A stretch of 64,000 nucleotides of DNA from Halocatena pleomorpha (GTDB taxonomy: Archaea; Halobacteriota; Halobacteria; Halobacteriales; Haloarculaceae), in contig NZ_RRCH01000031.1 of NCBI RefSeq assembly GCF_003862495.1, positions 52,485 through 116,484 on the forward strand, read 5' to 3'. The position numbers were made by a program, and so were the translations under genes. Below, in pieces: positions 54,460 through 63,438 of this stretch; position 1 is the first letter of the stretch, and each line of letters opens with the position of its first letter. The notes under the pieces are model-generated. The model ran no database searches, was not told the DNA's origin, and was given only the letters and a program-made list of their open reading frames with translations.

Positions 54460-55920
54460 ATGCGCACCTACGACACCGACAGCATCACGCTCGAAGAGGT
54501 GCGGGACAACGTATGGGAGATTCCCCAGTCCGGCGAGATGAACGTGCCGGCGCGAGTACTGGCCAGTGAGTCGCTGTTAGAGGAAATCAGTGGCGACAGA
54601 ACGCTTCAGCAGCTGAAAAACACGACCGAGCTGCCGGGTATCACCAAATACGCCGTTTGTATGCCCGACGGCCATCAGGGGTACGGCTTCCCGGTCGGTG
54701 GTGTCGCAGGGATCGACGCGGAAACCGGCTGTCTCTCGCCCGGCGCTGTGGGGTATGACGTGAACTGCGGCGTCAGGATGATGCGGACGAACCTCACCTA
54801 TGATGATCTCACTGGAACCGAGACAGAACTGGTCGAGACGCTGTTCGAGGCAATTCCCTGCGGACTCGGTGGCGGCGGCGTGCTTGAAGTGGACCGCAAG
54901 ACGGTGGATGAACTCCTCAACGCCGGTGTGGAGTGGGCGGTCGATGCCGGCTACGCGGTTGAGGAGGATCTCCGACGGTGTGAAGACGAGGGAAGACGGC
55001 CCGAGGCAACTCCAGACGCAGTTTCACAGGAAGCCAAAGACCGGGGAAGATCCCAGATCGGGAGCCTCGGCAGCGGAAACCATTTCCTCGAAGTGCAGCG
55101 CGTAACCGACGTGTTCGATCCGGAAATCGCTGACGCGTACGGATTGGAACCCGACCAGATCGTCGTACTCATCCACACCGGAAGCCGAGGCTTGGGGCAT
55201 CAAGTCTGCACTGATTACCTTGCAGCGATCAAACAGAGCCATTCCGAATTACTCGACTCGCTCCCGGACACCGAGTTGGCGGCCGCACCAGCAGGCAGCG
55301 AACTCGCGGCGTCGTACTACACCGCGATGTGTGCGGCGATCAACTTTGCGTGGGTCAACCGGCAGGTGGTGATGCACCAGACCCGAGAGGTGTTCGAGAC
55401 GGTGTTCGATCGGCCGTGGGAGAGCATGGGAATGGAACTGCTGTACGACGTTGCTCACAACAGCGCGAAGCTGGAAACCCACGAGATTGACGGTGAAAAC
55501 CGCGAGTTGTACGTCCACCGCAAGGGATCGACGCGGGCGTTCCCGGCGGGCCGTGAGGAGATCCCCGAGACGTATCGGTCGGTCGGACAGCCTGTACTCA
55601 TTCCCGGGAGCATGGGAACTGGAAGCTACGTTCTGTGTGGCGGTGACGCCGCGATGACCGAGACGTTCGGATCGACCGCACACGGTGCCGGACGGGTGAT
55701 GAGCCGAACGCAAGCCAAACGGGAGTTCTGGGGCGGTGACGTACAACAGGAGCTACAAGATCAACAGCACATCTACGTGAAAGCCGACAGCGGTGCGACG
55801 ATCGCAGAAGAGGCCCCCGACGTGTACAAAGACATCGATGAGGTGATTGCGGTTTCGGAGGCGCTGGGAATCGGTAAACCCGTCGCACGGACGTTCCCCG
55901 TCTGTAACATCAAGGGGTAG
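54460..55920 (+). CDS. rtcB: RNA-splicing ligase RtcB
   Basis: 486 residues from the ATG at 54460 (MRTYDTDSITLEEVRDNVWE). Characteristic segments: CMPDGHQGYGFPVGGVAGID, GYDVNCGVRMM (metal-binding Asp and Cys), SLGSGNHFLEVQ, HTGSRGLGH, GSMGTGSYVLCG and HGAGRVMSRTQAK with the guanylylated His. It joins 2',3'-cyclic phosphate and 5'-OH ends, as needed after tRNA intron removal. The gene stands alone, and no archease gene is next to it. Confidence 0.96.
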   Translation: MRTYDTDSITLEEVRDNVWEIPQSGEMNVPARVLASESLLEEISGDRTLQQLKNTTELPGITKYAVCMPDGHQGYGFPVGGVAGIDAETGCLSPGAVGYDVNCGVRMMRTNLTYDDLTGTETELVETLFEAIPCGLGGGGVLEVDRKTVDELLNAGVEWAVDAGYAVEEDLRRCEDEGRRPEATPDAVSQEAKDRGRSQIGSLGSGNHFLEVQRVTDVFDPEIADAYGLEPDQIVVLIHTGSRGLGHQVCTDYLAAIKQSHSELLDSLPDTELAAAPAGSELAASYYTAMCAAINFAWVNRQVVMHQTREVFETVFDRPWESMGMELLYDVAHNSAKLETHEIDGENRELYVHRKGSTRAFPAGREEIPETYRSVGQPVLIPGSMGTGSYVLCGGDAAMTETFGSTAHGAGRVMSRTQAKREFWGGDVQQELQDQQHIYVKADSGATIAEEAPDVYKDIDEVIAVSEALGIGKPVARTFPVCNIKG

Positions 55921-55963
55921 CGAACGAGTCCAGTTGTTCGTACTGGATACGATAGTCGCGTTG

Positions 55964-57682
55964 TCACCGATCGACACTGCCGAGTACGAGGTCGAGGCTT
56001 CCGAGCGAGGCGATCAGATCGGGGACGTACTCGCCTTCGGACATCTCGGGGAGCGCAGACAGGTTATGAAAGCACGGGCTGCGGATTTTGAACCGTGCGG
56101 GGGTGTCGGTGCCGTCACTGCGGATGTAGACGCCGAGTTCACCTTTCGCGGATTCGACGGCGCGATAGATCTCGGTGTCGGGATCGGGTTTGAGCGTTCG
56201 GGGGACGTTGCTCTGGATCGTCCGGTCGTCAGCGGGCCACGCTTCGAGGCGATCGACACACTGGCGGATGATGTTGGCGCTTTCTTCAACCTCACGGAGG
56301 CGAACCAACACGCGCGCATAATTATCACAGCCGTCCTCGGTGACGACGTTCCAGTCGAGTTGGTCGTAGTAGCCGTACGGATCGTCTCGGCGGAGATCGT
56401 ACTCCACGCCCGACCCACGAGCGACCGGTCCCGTACAGCCGTACTGCTTGGCAGTCTCCGGCTCAAGAACACCCGTGTTCACACACCGGATCTGAAACAC
56501 TTCGTTGCGCGTCAGGAGATTGTGGTACTCCTCAAGAACCGACGGCAGCTGGTCTAAGAACGCTCGTATCTTCTCGAAGAATTCCTCACGGGGTTCGGGG
56601 AGGTCCCACGCGACGCCGCCGATCCGGAAGTAGTAGAACATCATCCGTTGCCCGGTGAGGTCCTCGAGGATGTTTTGAACGAGTTCACGATCCCGGAACG
56701 CGTACTGAAAGATCGCCGTGAAATCCCCGTACACGTCGAGCGCGAACGTGCCGACGGCGAGGAAGTGACCCAACATGCGTCCGAATTCGGTCGCCATCGT
56801 GCGCAACACCTGCGCATACTCGGGCACGTCGATATCTGCGAGATCCTCAATAGGACGCGCGACGGCCCACTCGTTGGGAAGGTTGGCCGTGTAATCCCAC
56901 CGGTTGGAGTACGGAATGATCTTGTGTCGGTACGTCCCTTGTTGGCACATCTGTTCTTCACACCGGTGGAGATAGCCGATGTCGGGGGTAACGTCAGCGA
57001 CTTGTTCGCCGTCAAGCGTCGTTTCGAGGTGGAGCACGCCATGAGTCGCTGGGTGGTGTGGCCCGATGTTGAGAAACATCGTTTCGGTGTCACTGGAAGA
57101 AGGTTCATCCACCGGCGCGTCGACCGCGCTGGTTTCACCGACCTGATCACTGTCGGCCGCCCGGCGGTCGGACTCAATCGGATTGACGTGTTCGCGCAGC
57201 GCAACAACTTGGTGTCGTTCCTGATCGTAGTCAAGTCGAAGGGGATGGCCTTGCCACGTTTCGGGCAGCAGAATCCGGCGCAGATCCGGATGCCCTGCAT
57301 ACTCGATGCCAACGAGATCGTACGCCTCCCGTTCGTGCCAGTTCGCCGTTTCATACACCGGCGTCGCCGTCTGGCTCACAGGCTGGTCTTTCGGCGTCGG
57401 GACGACGACACCCAATTCTCGCGTCGGTTCATCGAAGCTTCGAAGATGGTAGATCGACTCGAAACGGTCGTCGTACTCCTGAGCGGTGAGACACGAGCAA
57501 TGGTCGAACCCGGCGTTGTCTCGAAGAGCGTACAGCACGTCCTGTACATCGTCCGGACGGATGACGACCGCCTCGGCGTTGCCGTGTTCTTCGCGGTCAA
57601 TCACGCGATTCCCCAACAGTTCCGTGATCGCGTCGTAGTCCGTTGACGGCAGGTCATCGGTATGAATGGTTTCCGAACTCAT
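55964..57682 (-). CDS. nuoCD: NADH-quinone oxidoreductase-type subunit, NuoCD fusion
   Basis: 572 residues. Residues 1-160 are NuoC-like ([39 protein letters not shown]). A linker is followed by Nuo[21 protein letters not shown] (about 203-222), [20 protein letters not shown], and [16 protein letters not shown] near the C-terminus. It is the quinone-side core of a complex I-like enzyme. The normal nuoA, B, H-N neighbours are absent here; the only partner is the small membrane-protein gene overlapping its start by 4 bp. It may be a moved gene or a second copy. Confidence 0.9.
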   Translation of the reverse strand: MSSETIHTDDLPSTDYDAITELLGNRVIDREEHGNAEAVVIRPDDVQDVLYALRDNAGFDHCSCLTAQEYDDRFESIYHLRSFDEPTRELGVVVPTPKDQPVSQTATPVYETANWHEREAYDLVGIEYAGHPDLRRILLPETWQGHPLRLDYDQERHQVVALREHVNPIESDRRAADSDQVGETSAVDAPVDEPSSSDTETMFLNIGPHHPATHGVLHLETTLDGEQVADVTPDIGYLHRCEEQMCQQGTYRHKIIPYSNRWDYTANLPNEWAVARPIEDLADIDVPEYAQVLRTMATEFGRMLGHFLAVGTFALDVYGDFTAIFQYAFRDRELVQNILEDLTGQRMMFYYFRIGGVAWDLPEPREEFFEKIRAFLDQLPSVLEEYHNLLTRNEVFQIRCVNTGVLEPETAKQYGCTGPVARGSGVEYDLRRDDPYGYYDQLDWNVVTEDGCDNYARVLVRLREVEESANIIRQCVDRLEAWPADDRTIQSNVPRTLKPDPDTEIYRAVESAKGELGVYIRSDGTDTPARFKIRSPCFHNLSALPEMSEGEYVPDLIASLGSLDLVLGSVDR

Positions 57683-57921
57683 GGTTGTGAGGGAGCGGAC
57701 TTCTCATCACGTTCGAGCGTTCGCCCGGCGGCGTAGGTGACAAACGCCAGCAACACGAACGGAACGACGAGCAGAAAGAGGGAGATACCGAGCATGAACG
57801 GGTTCCCGAGGTACGGATCGTACACGGCGAACAAGACGAAAAAGAAGACGAGTATGACCAGTGGAATGATATTCACGGTGATATCGAGGATCGTCTGCCA
57901 TTCGAGCGCGTACTTACTCAT
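57679..57921 (-). CDS. Two-span membrane protein (DUF6684-like)
   Basis: 80 residues from the ATG at 57921 ([20 protein letters not shown]). Two hydrophobic helices: [20 protein letters not shown] and [20 protein letters not shown]. Similar haloarchaeal proteins lie with terminal oxidase genes; that recollection is not tested here. Its stop overlaps the nuoCD start (ATGA), so the pair is translationally coupled, hinting at a role in membrane electron transfer. Confidence 0.75.
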   Translation of the reverse strand: MSKYALEWQTILDITVNIIPLVILVFFFVLFAVYDPYLGNPFMLGISLFLLVVPFVLLAFVTYAAGRTLERDEKSAPSQP

Positions 57922-58017
57922 AGGAGAACACCGTATGTGATCCGTGGACAAACGACTATGGGTGGTATATTCAAGCCCAGACGACGCCCGGCCGTAGCTG
58001 TCAACGAACGATTCCGA

Positions 58018-58647
58018 TCACGATCGATTCAAGTACGTCATTGCCTGTTCGTCCTGAACCTGATCGAACCGGTCGTAGAACTGCCCGACGGCGCGGAAGT
58101 TCGGCGGAGTTTCGAGACAGACAACCGTATCGACCATCGAGCGCAACGCGTCGATCGTTTGTGGTGATCCGACGGGTACTGCCAGTACGACCCGGTCGGT
58201 CCCGGCATTGGTGAGGCGCTCGATACAGGCTCGGACGGTCGCTCCCGTGGCGATCCCGTCGTCGACGATGAGCACCGTTTTTCCTTCGATCGTTGGCGGC
58301 TCTCGATCGCCGCGATACCGCTGTTCTTTCTCGCGGGCTGCAGTTGCCATCTCCGTCCGCTCGCCGTCAAGATACGCAGTGTCGATGTCGAGCGTCTCGA
58401 TCGCGTCCTCGTTGAGCCACACGCTGCCGTCGCTCGCAACCGCACCGATCGCGTACTCCGGGTTGTGGGGCGCGCCGATCTTCTTGGCGACAACGATATC
58501 AAGCGGAAGATCGAGTGTGTCGGCCACAGCACGACCCAACGGCAACCCCCCTCTCGGAATCGCTAACACGATGTCACCTCCCACACCCCGCTCGGTTAGC
58601 TCTGTGCCGAGTCGGTGGCCCGCCTCCGTTCGATCGGCAAAGCTCAT
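58018..58647 (-). CDS. Phosphoribosyltransferase family protein
   Basis: 209 residues. The PRPP-binding motif is VLIVDDGIATGATVRACIER near residue 125. The N-terminal part (DIVLAIPRGGLPLGRAVADT, LDIVVAKKIGAPHNPEYAIG) matches the ComF/predicted phosphoribosyltransferase group. A base or ribose acceptor cannot be named. It stands alone, with an AT-rich upstream stretch. Confidence 0.87.
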   Translation of the reverse strand: MSFADRTEAGHRLGTELTERGVGGDIVLAIPRGGLPLGRAVADTLDLPLDIVVAKKIGAPHNPEYAIGAVASDGSVWLNEDAIETLDIDTAYLDGERTEMATAAREKEQRYRGDREPPTIEGKTVLIVDDGIATGATVRACIERLTNAGTDRVVLAVPVGSPQTIDALRSMVDTVVCLETPPNFRAVGQFYDRFDQVQDEQAMTYLNRS

Positions 58648-58802
58648 ACCATAACTTCACGCCCGATCAGTAAGTATACTCGTTTTATAATTATTAATAC
58701 CATTTCTGGCGGTGCCAGCGGCGTCTCCCCAAAGTGGTCAAAACAGGTCATTCGTGTGGTCGATGGACGTATTCGATCCGCTCCCGAAACTGTTAGTGAA
58801 TA

Positions 58803-59549
58803 ATGGTACCAAACAACACATCCAGTCAGGGAGGAGCGTACGACCGGCTCCGATCCATCGTGGTAGTCATGCTCCTCGTCGTCAGCGCCCTACTGCTGGC
58901 AGGAGTGGCCGTGGTACCGTTGTTGTTCGCGTTCTCTGCGGTTGGAATCGCTCCGACCAGCACCGTCGGCTACGTCATCCTGATCGTAGAACAACAGCTC
59001 GTGTTCGGTCTCGTGGCCGTGGTGTACGCGATCTACACCGATCCAGAACTCATCGCCGTTCGACGGCCTACGGTTTGGGGTCTCGGATGGATCGTCGTGG
59101 GAATCGTGTTGCTGTTGGGCACCGCTCAGCTGATCAGCGTCTTATTACGATACGGAGGATTCATGGCGGGAACCAACCAGATCGAACAGATCGCTCGCGT
59201 CCGTCCGCAGCTACTGCTTTATCTGATACCGCTTGCGATCGTGCTGATCGGGCCGGGAGAAGAGCTGCTGTTTCGGGCTGGTGTTCAGGGTCGGCTTCGT
59301 AGGTCGTTCGGAGCGCTTCCGGCGATCGTGCTGGCAAGCGCGCTGTTCGGACTCGTCCACGTTCCAGCGGTGGCCACAAGCACTACCATTGGCGTCGGGA
59401 GCTACGTCTTCACTGCGTTCGTTCTCGGATTGGTGCTCGGTGGACTGTACGAACGGACGAACAACCTCCTCGTTCCAGCACTCACACACGGGGTGTACAA
59501 CGCGATCCTGTTCGGTGCCCTATACGCGTCGCTCACCGGTATCGGATGA
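58803..59549 (+). CDS. CPBP-family intramembrane metalloprotease
   Basis: 248 residues with six to eight hydrophobic segments. The three CPBP/CAAX-protease motifs are seen: GPGEELLFRAGVQGRLRR (Glu153-Glu154, Arg158), FGLVHVP (His186) and LTHGVYNAILFG. In bacteria such enzymes process prenylated or bacteriocin-related peptides; the archaeal substrate is unknown. It stands alone between two minus-strand genes. Confidence 0.9.
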   Translation: MVPNNTSSQGGAYDRLRSIVVVMLLVVSALLLAGVAVVPLLFAFSAVGIAPTSTVGYVILIVEQQLVFGLVAVVYAIYTDPELIAVRRPTVWGLGWIVVGIVLLLGTAQLISVLLRYGGFMAGTNQIEQIARVRPQLLLYLIPLAIVLIGPGEELLFRAGVQGRLRRSFGALPAIVLASALFGLVHVPAVATSTTIGVGSYVFTAFVLGLVLGGLYERTNNLLVPALTHGVYNAILFGALYASLTGIG

Positions 59550-59674
59550 CGGTTCGGTACAGTTCCGCCCCTGCGAGCGGTCCCCGATCTTCGCGGTGGT
59601 TTGAAACCGATCAGAACGATAATGCGCTGTTCACGGACGGAGATCGCGTCGGTCAGTTTCGGCGGTCGGTCCGA

Positions 59675-61180
59675 TCAGTCGTCAGTCGATGCGTGTTCTG
59701 TACCCGGAACATCACTTCCGAACTCCGAATCAGTGAGATCCGCCTCGCGCCACGTACCACGCTTGAACCAGAGATACGCGATGACGCCGCCCGCGATGTT
59801 CGAGACAGGGAATGCGATCCAGAGTCCGACGGCATCAAGTGCGAGGATGTTGGTTCCGACCCACGCGACCGGCAACCGAACGATCCCGAGCGCGACGAGT
59901 GAGATGACCGCGGCGACCAGCGTCTTGCCAGCCCCGCGGAATCCGCCGGTGTACGCCCGCATGACGCCGATGAACCCGAACGTCGGTGCCGAATACCGGA
60001 GGAAGTCTGCGGCTGCTTCAATGACGGCGGGATCGTTCGTGAAGACGGCAGCGACCGGGGCGGCGGCGAGCCAGACGATGACGCCGAACGTGGTCAGACC
60101 GATCAGCATGATGCGAGAGCCGAAATGATTAGTTTCGGCCGCTCTGTCTTGCTTTTTTGCGCCGATGTTCTGACCGGTCATCGTCTCGATGCCCTGGGAG
60201 AGCGCGAGCGCCGGCAGGAATATCACTGAGAACACTCGCGTGCCGATCCCGTAGGCGGCGACAACGGTCTCGGGGAACGCAGCGATGATGAACATCAACA
60301 GATTGATCGAAAGCGATCGGGTGGTCCCCTCGATCGAGGCCGGGACGCCAATGTCGAACACTCGACGGGCGAACGAAAGATTGGGCGTCATCTGTGAGAG
60401 CCGGATCTGGACGCCGCGTGTCCCCCGGAACATGATCCATATTCCGACCACAAACGCGAGAATCCGGGAGAGCACCGTGGCAATCGCTGCGCCTTCGATG
60501 CCCGATCCGGTGTAACCCGTCAGCCCGAACAGCCACGTTTCGAGACCGCGCATGCCGAGATAGCCAAACAACGGGTTGCTCTCAAAACCGAAGATGAGGA
60601 GCGGGTCAAGCACGATGTTGAGCACGACTGATCCGAACATCACGAGCATCGGCGTGATCGTGTCGCCGTATCCCCGCATCAGGGAGATGAACACCGCAAA
60701 TCCGAAGACCGCAACCAGTCCAGCCGAGAACACCTGCATGTAGCCGGTCGCTTGGGCCGCAACGTCGGGCGCGGCTCCGAGGAGGGTGAGGAAATCCTCA
60801 ACGAGGAAATATCCTGCGCCGCCGAGTATGAGTGACGCGACGACGGCGTAGGTGATCGTTTGTGACGCGGCGTACTCCGCTTTCCGTTCCTCACCAGCAC
60901 CGACGTGTTGGGCAACGAGTACGCTGCCAGCCACAGAAAGCCCCAGTGCCAACGAGATCAGCAAGAAGACGATCGGAAACGCGAAGCTGATCGCCGCGAG
61001 CGCGGTCGTGCTGTACTGACCGAGCCAGAAGGTGTCTGCGAGGTTGTACGCGGTCTGAAAGAGATTCGTGACGATGATCGGCAGCGAGAGGTAGAATAAC
61101 GGCCAGCCGATGCCACCGTCGGTGAGATCGAACTCATCTTTGGATTTAAACAGCTTGCTGAACACTGATCGGAGATTCAC
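59675..61180 (-). CDS. MATE-family efflux transporter
   Basis: 501 residues, twelve membrane spans. GWPLFYLSLPIIVTNLFQTA, ALSQGIETMTGQNIGAKKQD (the MATE-typical loop) and the internal two-fold repeat of six spans support the family. It probably exports cationic compounds using a Na+ or H+ gradient. The start overlaps the preceding ORF (61177-61464) by ATGA, and two TetR-type operators lie upstream (61483-61530). Confidence 0.92.
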   Translation of the reverse strand: MNLRSVFSKLFKSKDEFDLTDGGIGWPLFYLSLPIIVTNLFQTAYNLADTFWLGQYSTTALAAISFAFPIVFLLISLALGLSVAGSVLVAQHVGAGEERKAEYAASQTITYAVVASLILGGAGYFLVEDFLTLLGAAPDVAAQATGYMQVFSAGLVAVFGFAVFISLMRGYGDTITPMLVMFGSVVLNIVLDPLLIFGFESNPLFGYLGMRGLETWLFGLTGYTGSGIEGAAIATVLSRILAFVVGIWIMFRGTRGVQIRLSQMTPNLSFARRVFDIGVPASIEGTTRSLSINLLMFIIAAFPETVVAAYGIGTRVFSVIFLPALALSQGIETMTGQNIGAKKQDRAAETNHFGSRIMLIGLTTFGVIVWLAAAPVAAVFTNDPAVIEAAADFLRYSAPTFGFIGVMRAYTGGFRGAGKTLVAAVISLVALGIVRLPVAWVGTNILALDAVGLWIAFPVSNIAGGVIAYLWFKRGTWREADLTDSEFGSDVPGTEHASTDD

Positions 61181-61464
61181 TTTGAGATCACCTCGGAACT
61201 AATGGAGGCAACACTCACGTGGGACCGTCCGGCCCGACGGAGCAGTCGACGCGCGCTCCCGTTGGGACCGGGAACACCGGTAGTCCGGTTTCGGTTGGTT
61301 CCCTGTTCAGGCGAGGGGAGCAAGAAACCGTAGCGGTCCGCGCGCGCTGTACGTGCGGTCCTGCTGATCGATTCATCCATATCGATACGGAGCGACCGCT
61401 CTCGACGATTACACCACGCCAAGTCGGTCACCCCTGCGAGTTCGTCAGTCGTCTCGTCAGTCAT
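61177..61464 (-). pseudogene. Short ORF upstream of MATE gene, possible gutted TetR regulator
   Basis: 95 codons, starting MTDETTDELAGVTDLAWCNR and ending SEVISK with a stop overlapping the MATE ATG. The first nine residues resemble the starts of haloarchaeal TetR-family regulators that commonly precede MATE genes, but no helix-turn-helix follows. The rest is Arg/Ser/Thr-rich and reads like non-native sequence. The two operators upstream are of the TetR type. A regulator with an internal deletion or frameshift is one explanation; a true unknown small protein is another. Confidence 0.4.
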
Positions 61465-61482
61465 GTATTATTAGTAAGTAGA

Positions 61483-61530
61483 AACTGACCGTCCAGTCAG
61501 CTCGTATCGTAACTGACTGTCCAGTCAGTT
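61483..61530. promoter_or_regulatory. Two TetR-type operator palindromes
   Basis: Site A at 61483-61502, AACTGACC-GTCC-AGTCAGCT, is imperfect. Site B at 61511-61530, AACTGACT-GTCC-AGTCAGTT, has perfect 8-bp arms. Their centres are 28 bp apart and they lie upstream of the MATE transcription unit, overlapping TATA-like sequence (TATTTAACT on the minus strand). Dual sites of this kind bind TetR-family dimers. Confidence 0.7.
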
Positions 61531-61644
61531 AAATAGCTGTTGGAATCGAATGATATTCCCTGTTGTTAGTTCCCGTGAAAGTATGTCTCTCAGTGTCTTG
61601 GGCGTGGTCGGCCGTTTCACCGTTTCGAGATCCGATCGTTCGTG

Positions 61645-62211
61645 CTACTTCTTTCTTGGTGGTGTGTCGAAGGTGATGTCACAGTTCGGGCAGGTGACGA
61701 TGGGTCGAGCCTCTGGGGTAAGCGTGGCCCGCAGTTCGCCGTGATCGCACTCCGGACACGTCGTTTTCGGCGTTTGGGTGTGCGAGCAGTCGGGACAGAC
61801 GAGCGTGAGTTCGTCGTTGGTCGCTATCCGGAGATTGGAGTGGTCACACGCTGGACACGCAAACGGGAGCCGCACGTCTGCCGTCTCGCGGGGCGCACCC
61901 ACTGCGAGCACCACAAGGTCCTCCGTGCCAGCGTTCCGTCCGGAGTGGAACGCACCGGGAGCGAACCGGATCACCTCGCCAGCGCCGACGGTGATCGGGC
62001 CGTCCAGCGTCTCGAACCGCGCTGTTCCTGTGAGGACGACGAACAGTTCCGCTTGGTCCATGTGGGCGTGAACGCCGCCGGGGAGTCCGCTGTCAGGGGG
62101 GATCCGGTAGTGAGTGATCGCCACGTCGGACGTTTCCAGCGGATCTGATAGCTTGCGTTGGTCGATGGCTCCGGGGCCCGGATCAAGCGCCGTGAGCGAG
62201 ACCGTGTTCAT
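61645..62211 (-). CDS. Cupin-domain protein with C-terminal zinc ribbons
   Basis: 188 residues. The cupin barrel (residues 25-110) has the metal-site pattern GGVHAHMDQAELFVVLTGTA and APGAFHSGRN. The last 75 residues carry four CxxC pairs (CPACDH, CPDCSH, CPECDH, CPNCDI), i.e. two zinc ribbons. The fusion suggests an RNA- or protein-binding adapter; the ligand of the cupin is unknown. It is 6 bp downstream of trm56, in one operon. Confidence 0.85.
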   Translation of the reverse strand: MNTVSLTALDPGPGAIDQRKLSDPLETSDVAITHYRIPPDSGLPGGVHAHMDQAELFVVLTGTARFETLDGPITVGAGEVIRFAPGAFHSGRNAGTEDLVVLAVGAPRETADVRLPFACPACDHSNLRIATNDELTLVCPDCSHTQTPKTTCPECDHGELRATLTPEARPIVTCPNCDITFDTPPRKK

Positions 62212-62217
62212 GCCCCG

Positions 62218-62757
62218 TCACTCCTCAGCGTCGGAGGCGGGGACAACCTTCTTGCCGGTCTCTTTGGGGATCACGCGCCGGTCGGCGTCGGTCCAGTCCT
62301 GCTCCAGTTCGCGGCCCTCGAACAGTCGATCGAGGAAGACGGCGAGTCCGGCGACTTCAGAATGGGGTTGGTTGGTGACGGCGACGTTGAAGTCCGCCCG
62401 GTCGTACACGTCGAAGGGGACCTTTTCGGCTCCCACGACGACGAGCAACGGGTCGGTCGTCGCTCGGAGGTCGTCCTCGACGGACTGGACTGGCAGCCCG
62501 TACATCGTCAAATGCGCGATCGTTCCCTCGAAGCTGCTCACCAGCCGTTTGGGCTGGTCGGTCGTTTCGACGGTGAACGGGCCACCGAACCGGTCGGTGA
62601 TGTCGGTGATGGTGTCCCGGGAGTGGGAGGCGTCCGTCGAGAGCACCACCCGGTCGGCCCCGAGCGCCCGAGCGGTGAGACCGACGTGGGTGGTCATCCG
62701 GTCGTCGCGTCCCGGCCGGTGCCCGAGTCGGAGCACGGTTACCTCGTGGTCGTACAT
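62218..62757 (-). CDS. trm56: tRNA (cytidine-56-2'-O)-methyltransferase
   Basis: 179 residues of the archaeal Trm56 family, a SPOUT methyltransferase: VTVLRLGHRPGRDDRMTTHV at the N-terminus, then LLVVVGAEKVPFDVYDRADF and NVAVTNQPHSEVAGLAVFLD forming the SAM-binding trefoil knot. It methylates ribose of C56 in the T-loop of tRNAs. It is the first gene of a two-gene unit with the cupin protein. Confidence 0.94.
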   Translation of the reverse strand: MYDHEVTVLRLGHRPGRDDRMTTHVGLTARALGADRVVLSTDASHSRDTITDITDRFGGPFTVETTDQPKRLVSSFEGTIAHLTMYGLPVQSVEDDLRATTDPLLVVVGAEKVPFDVYDRADFNVAVTNQPHSEVAGLAVFLDRLFEGRELEQDWTDADRRVIPKETGKKVVPASDAEE

Positions 62758-62920
62758 ATCGCGCCTAACGCCGGGATGGGTTAGGCGGTTTCGCTGTCCG
62801 GTTGTGTTCCCGGCGGGAGGCGATCGGTGGCTATACCCCGATGGGTAGCGATGCTCTGTTCAGGAACGCGTTGCTCCCGGCGGGACTGAATCCAGATGCG
62901 GAACGTGTTGCCGTTACCCT

Positions 62921-62963
62921 TCGTGGACCGTTATAAGATCCGTGTACAGGGGGGGGTCCACGA
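62921..62963 (+). promoter_or_regulatory. CRISPR leader: inverted repeat with TATA box in its loop
   Basis: TCGTGGACC (62921-62929) and GGTCCACGA (62955-62963) form perfect 9-bp arms, with CCCT and AGAGGG extending the pairing imperfectly. The 25-nt loop contains GTTATAAGATC (62930-62940), a good TATA box. A transcript would start near 62960, about 70 bp before the first repeat. The region 62764-63028 has no gene. Confidence 0.5.
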
Positions 62964-63028
62964 AGAGGGCGGGCGATGAGACCGATGGAGAATGCTTTAT
63001 TTGGGTTCTCCGCGGATTTTCACCCCCT

Positions 63029-63211
63029 CTTTCAACTGTGCCAGCGGCCACGAAGGCATTGAAACGGCGTCGTTCCGACATCGCCGCTACTGCCGTCGTA
63101 GACTTTCAACTGTGCCAGCGGCGACGAAGGCATTGAAACTTGTTTTCTCATAGTTCGGTCTGAATAATGTGCGACTTTCAACTGTGCCAGCGGCCACGAA
63201 GGCATTGAAAC
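63029..63211 (+). CRISPR. Short CRISPR array, three 37-nt repeats, two spacers
   Basis: Repeats at 63029-63065, 63103-63139 and 63175-63211 begin CTTTCAACTGTGCCAGCGGC and end GAAGGCATTGAAAC; the last eight bases ATTGAAAC are the usual 5' handle of type I crRNAs, so the plus strand is the transcribed one. Repeat 2 has one change (GCGACG for GCCACG). Spacers are 37 nt (63066-63102) and 35 nt (63140-63174). No cas gene lies in the window. It is short but the repeats are well kept, so cas proteins from elsewhere could use it. Confidence 0.93.
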
Positions 63212-63438
63212 TGTAACACCGCTTTACCTTGTCGCTGTGATCGCGTGTTAGGACCGGATCACTGAAACAGACCGACGAGTCTCACACAGACAGGCGTCTC
63301 CGAGAATCGAATTAATCGACTGCTTGAAGACGGTCATCCTCACGTTTCTGTGATTCCCCGTATGTGGTAGTCGGGCACGTCATATTGTCAGCCAGTATGA
63401 CCATTTCCTTACCGGCAATGCTAGTGAAATAAGAGAGG

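Noticed and set aside
56648..57646. Plus-strand frame of 332 codons over nuoCD
   Set aside because: Antisense shadow; low motif content, while the minus strand encodes clear NuoC and NuoD blocks.
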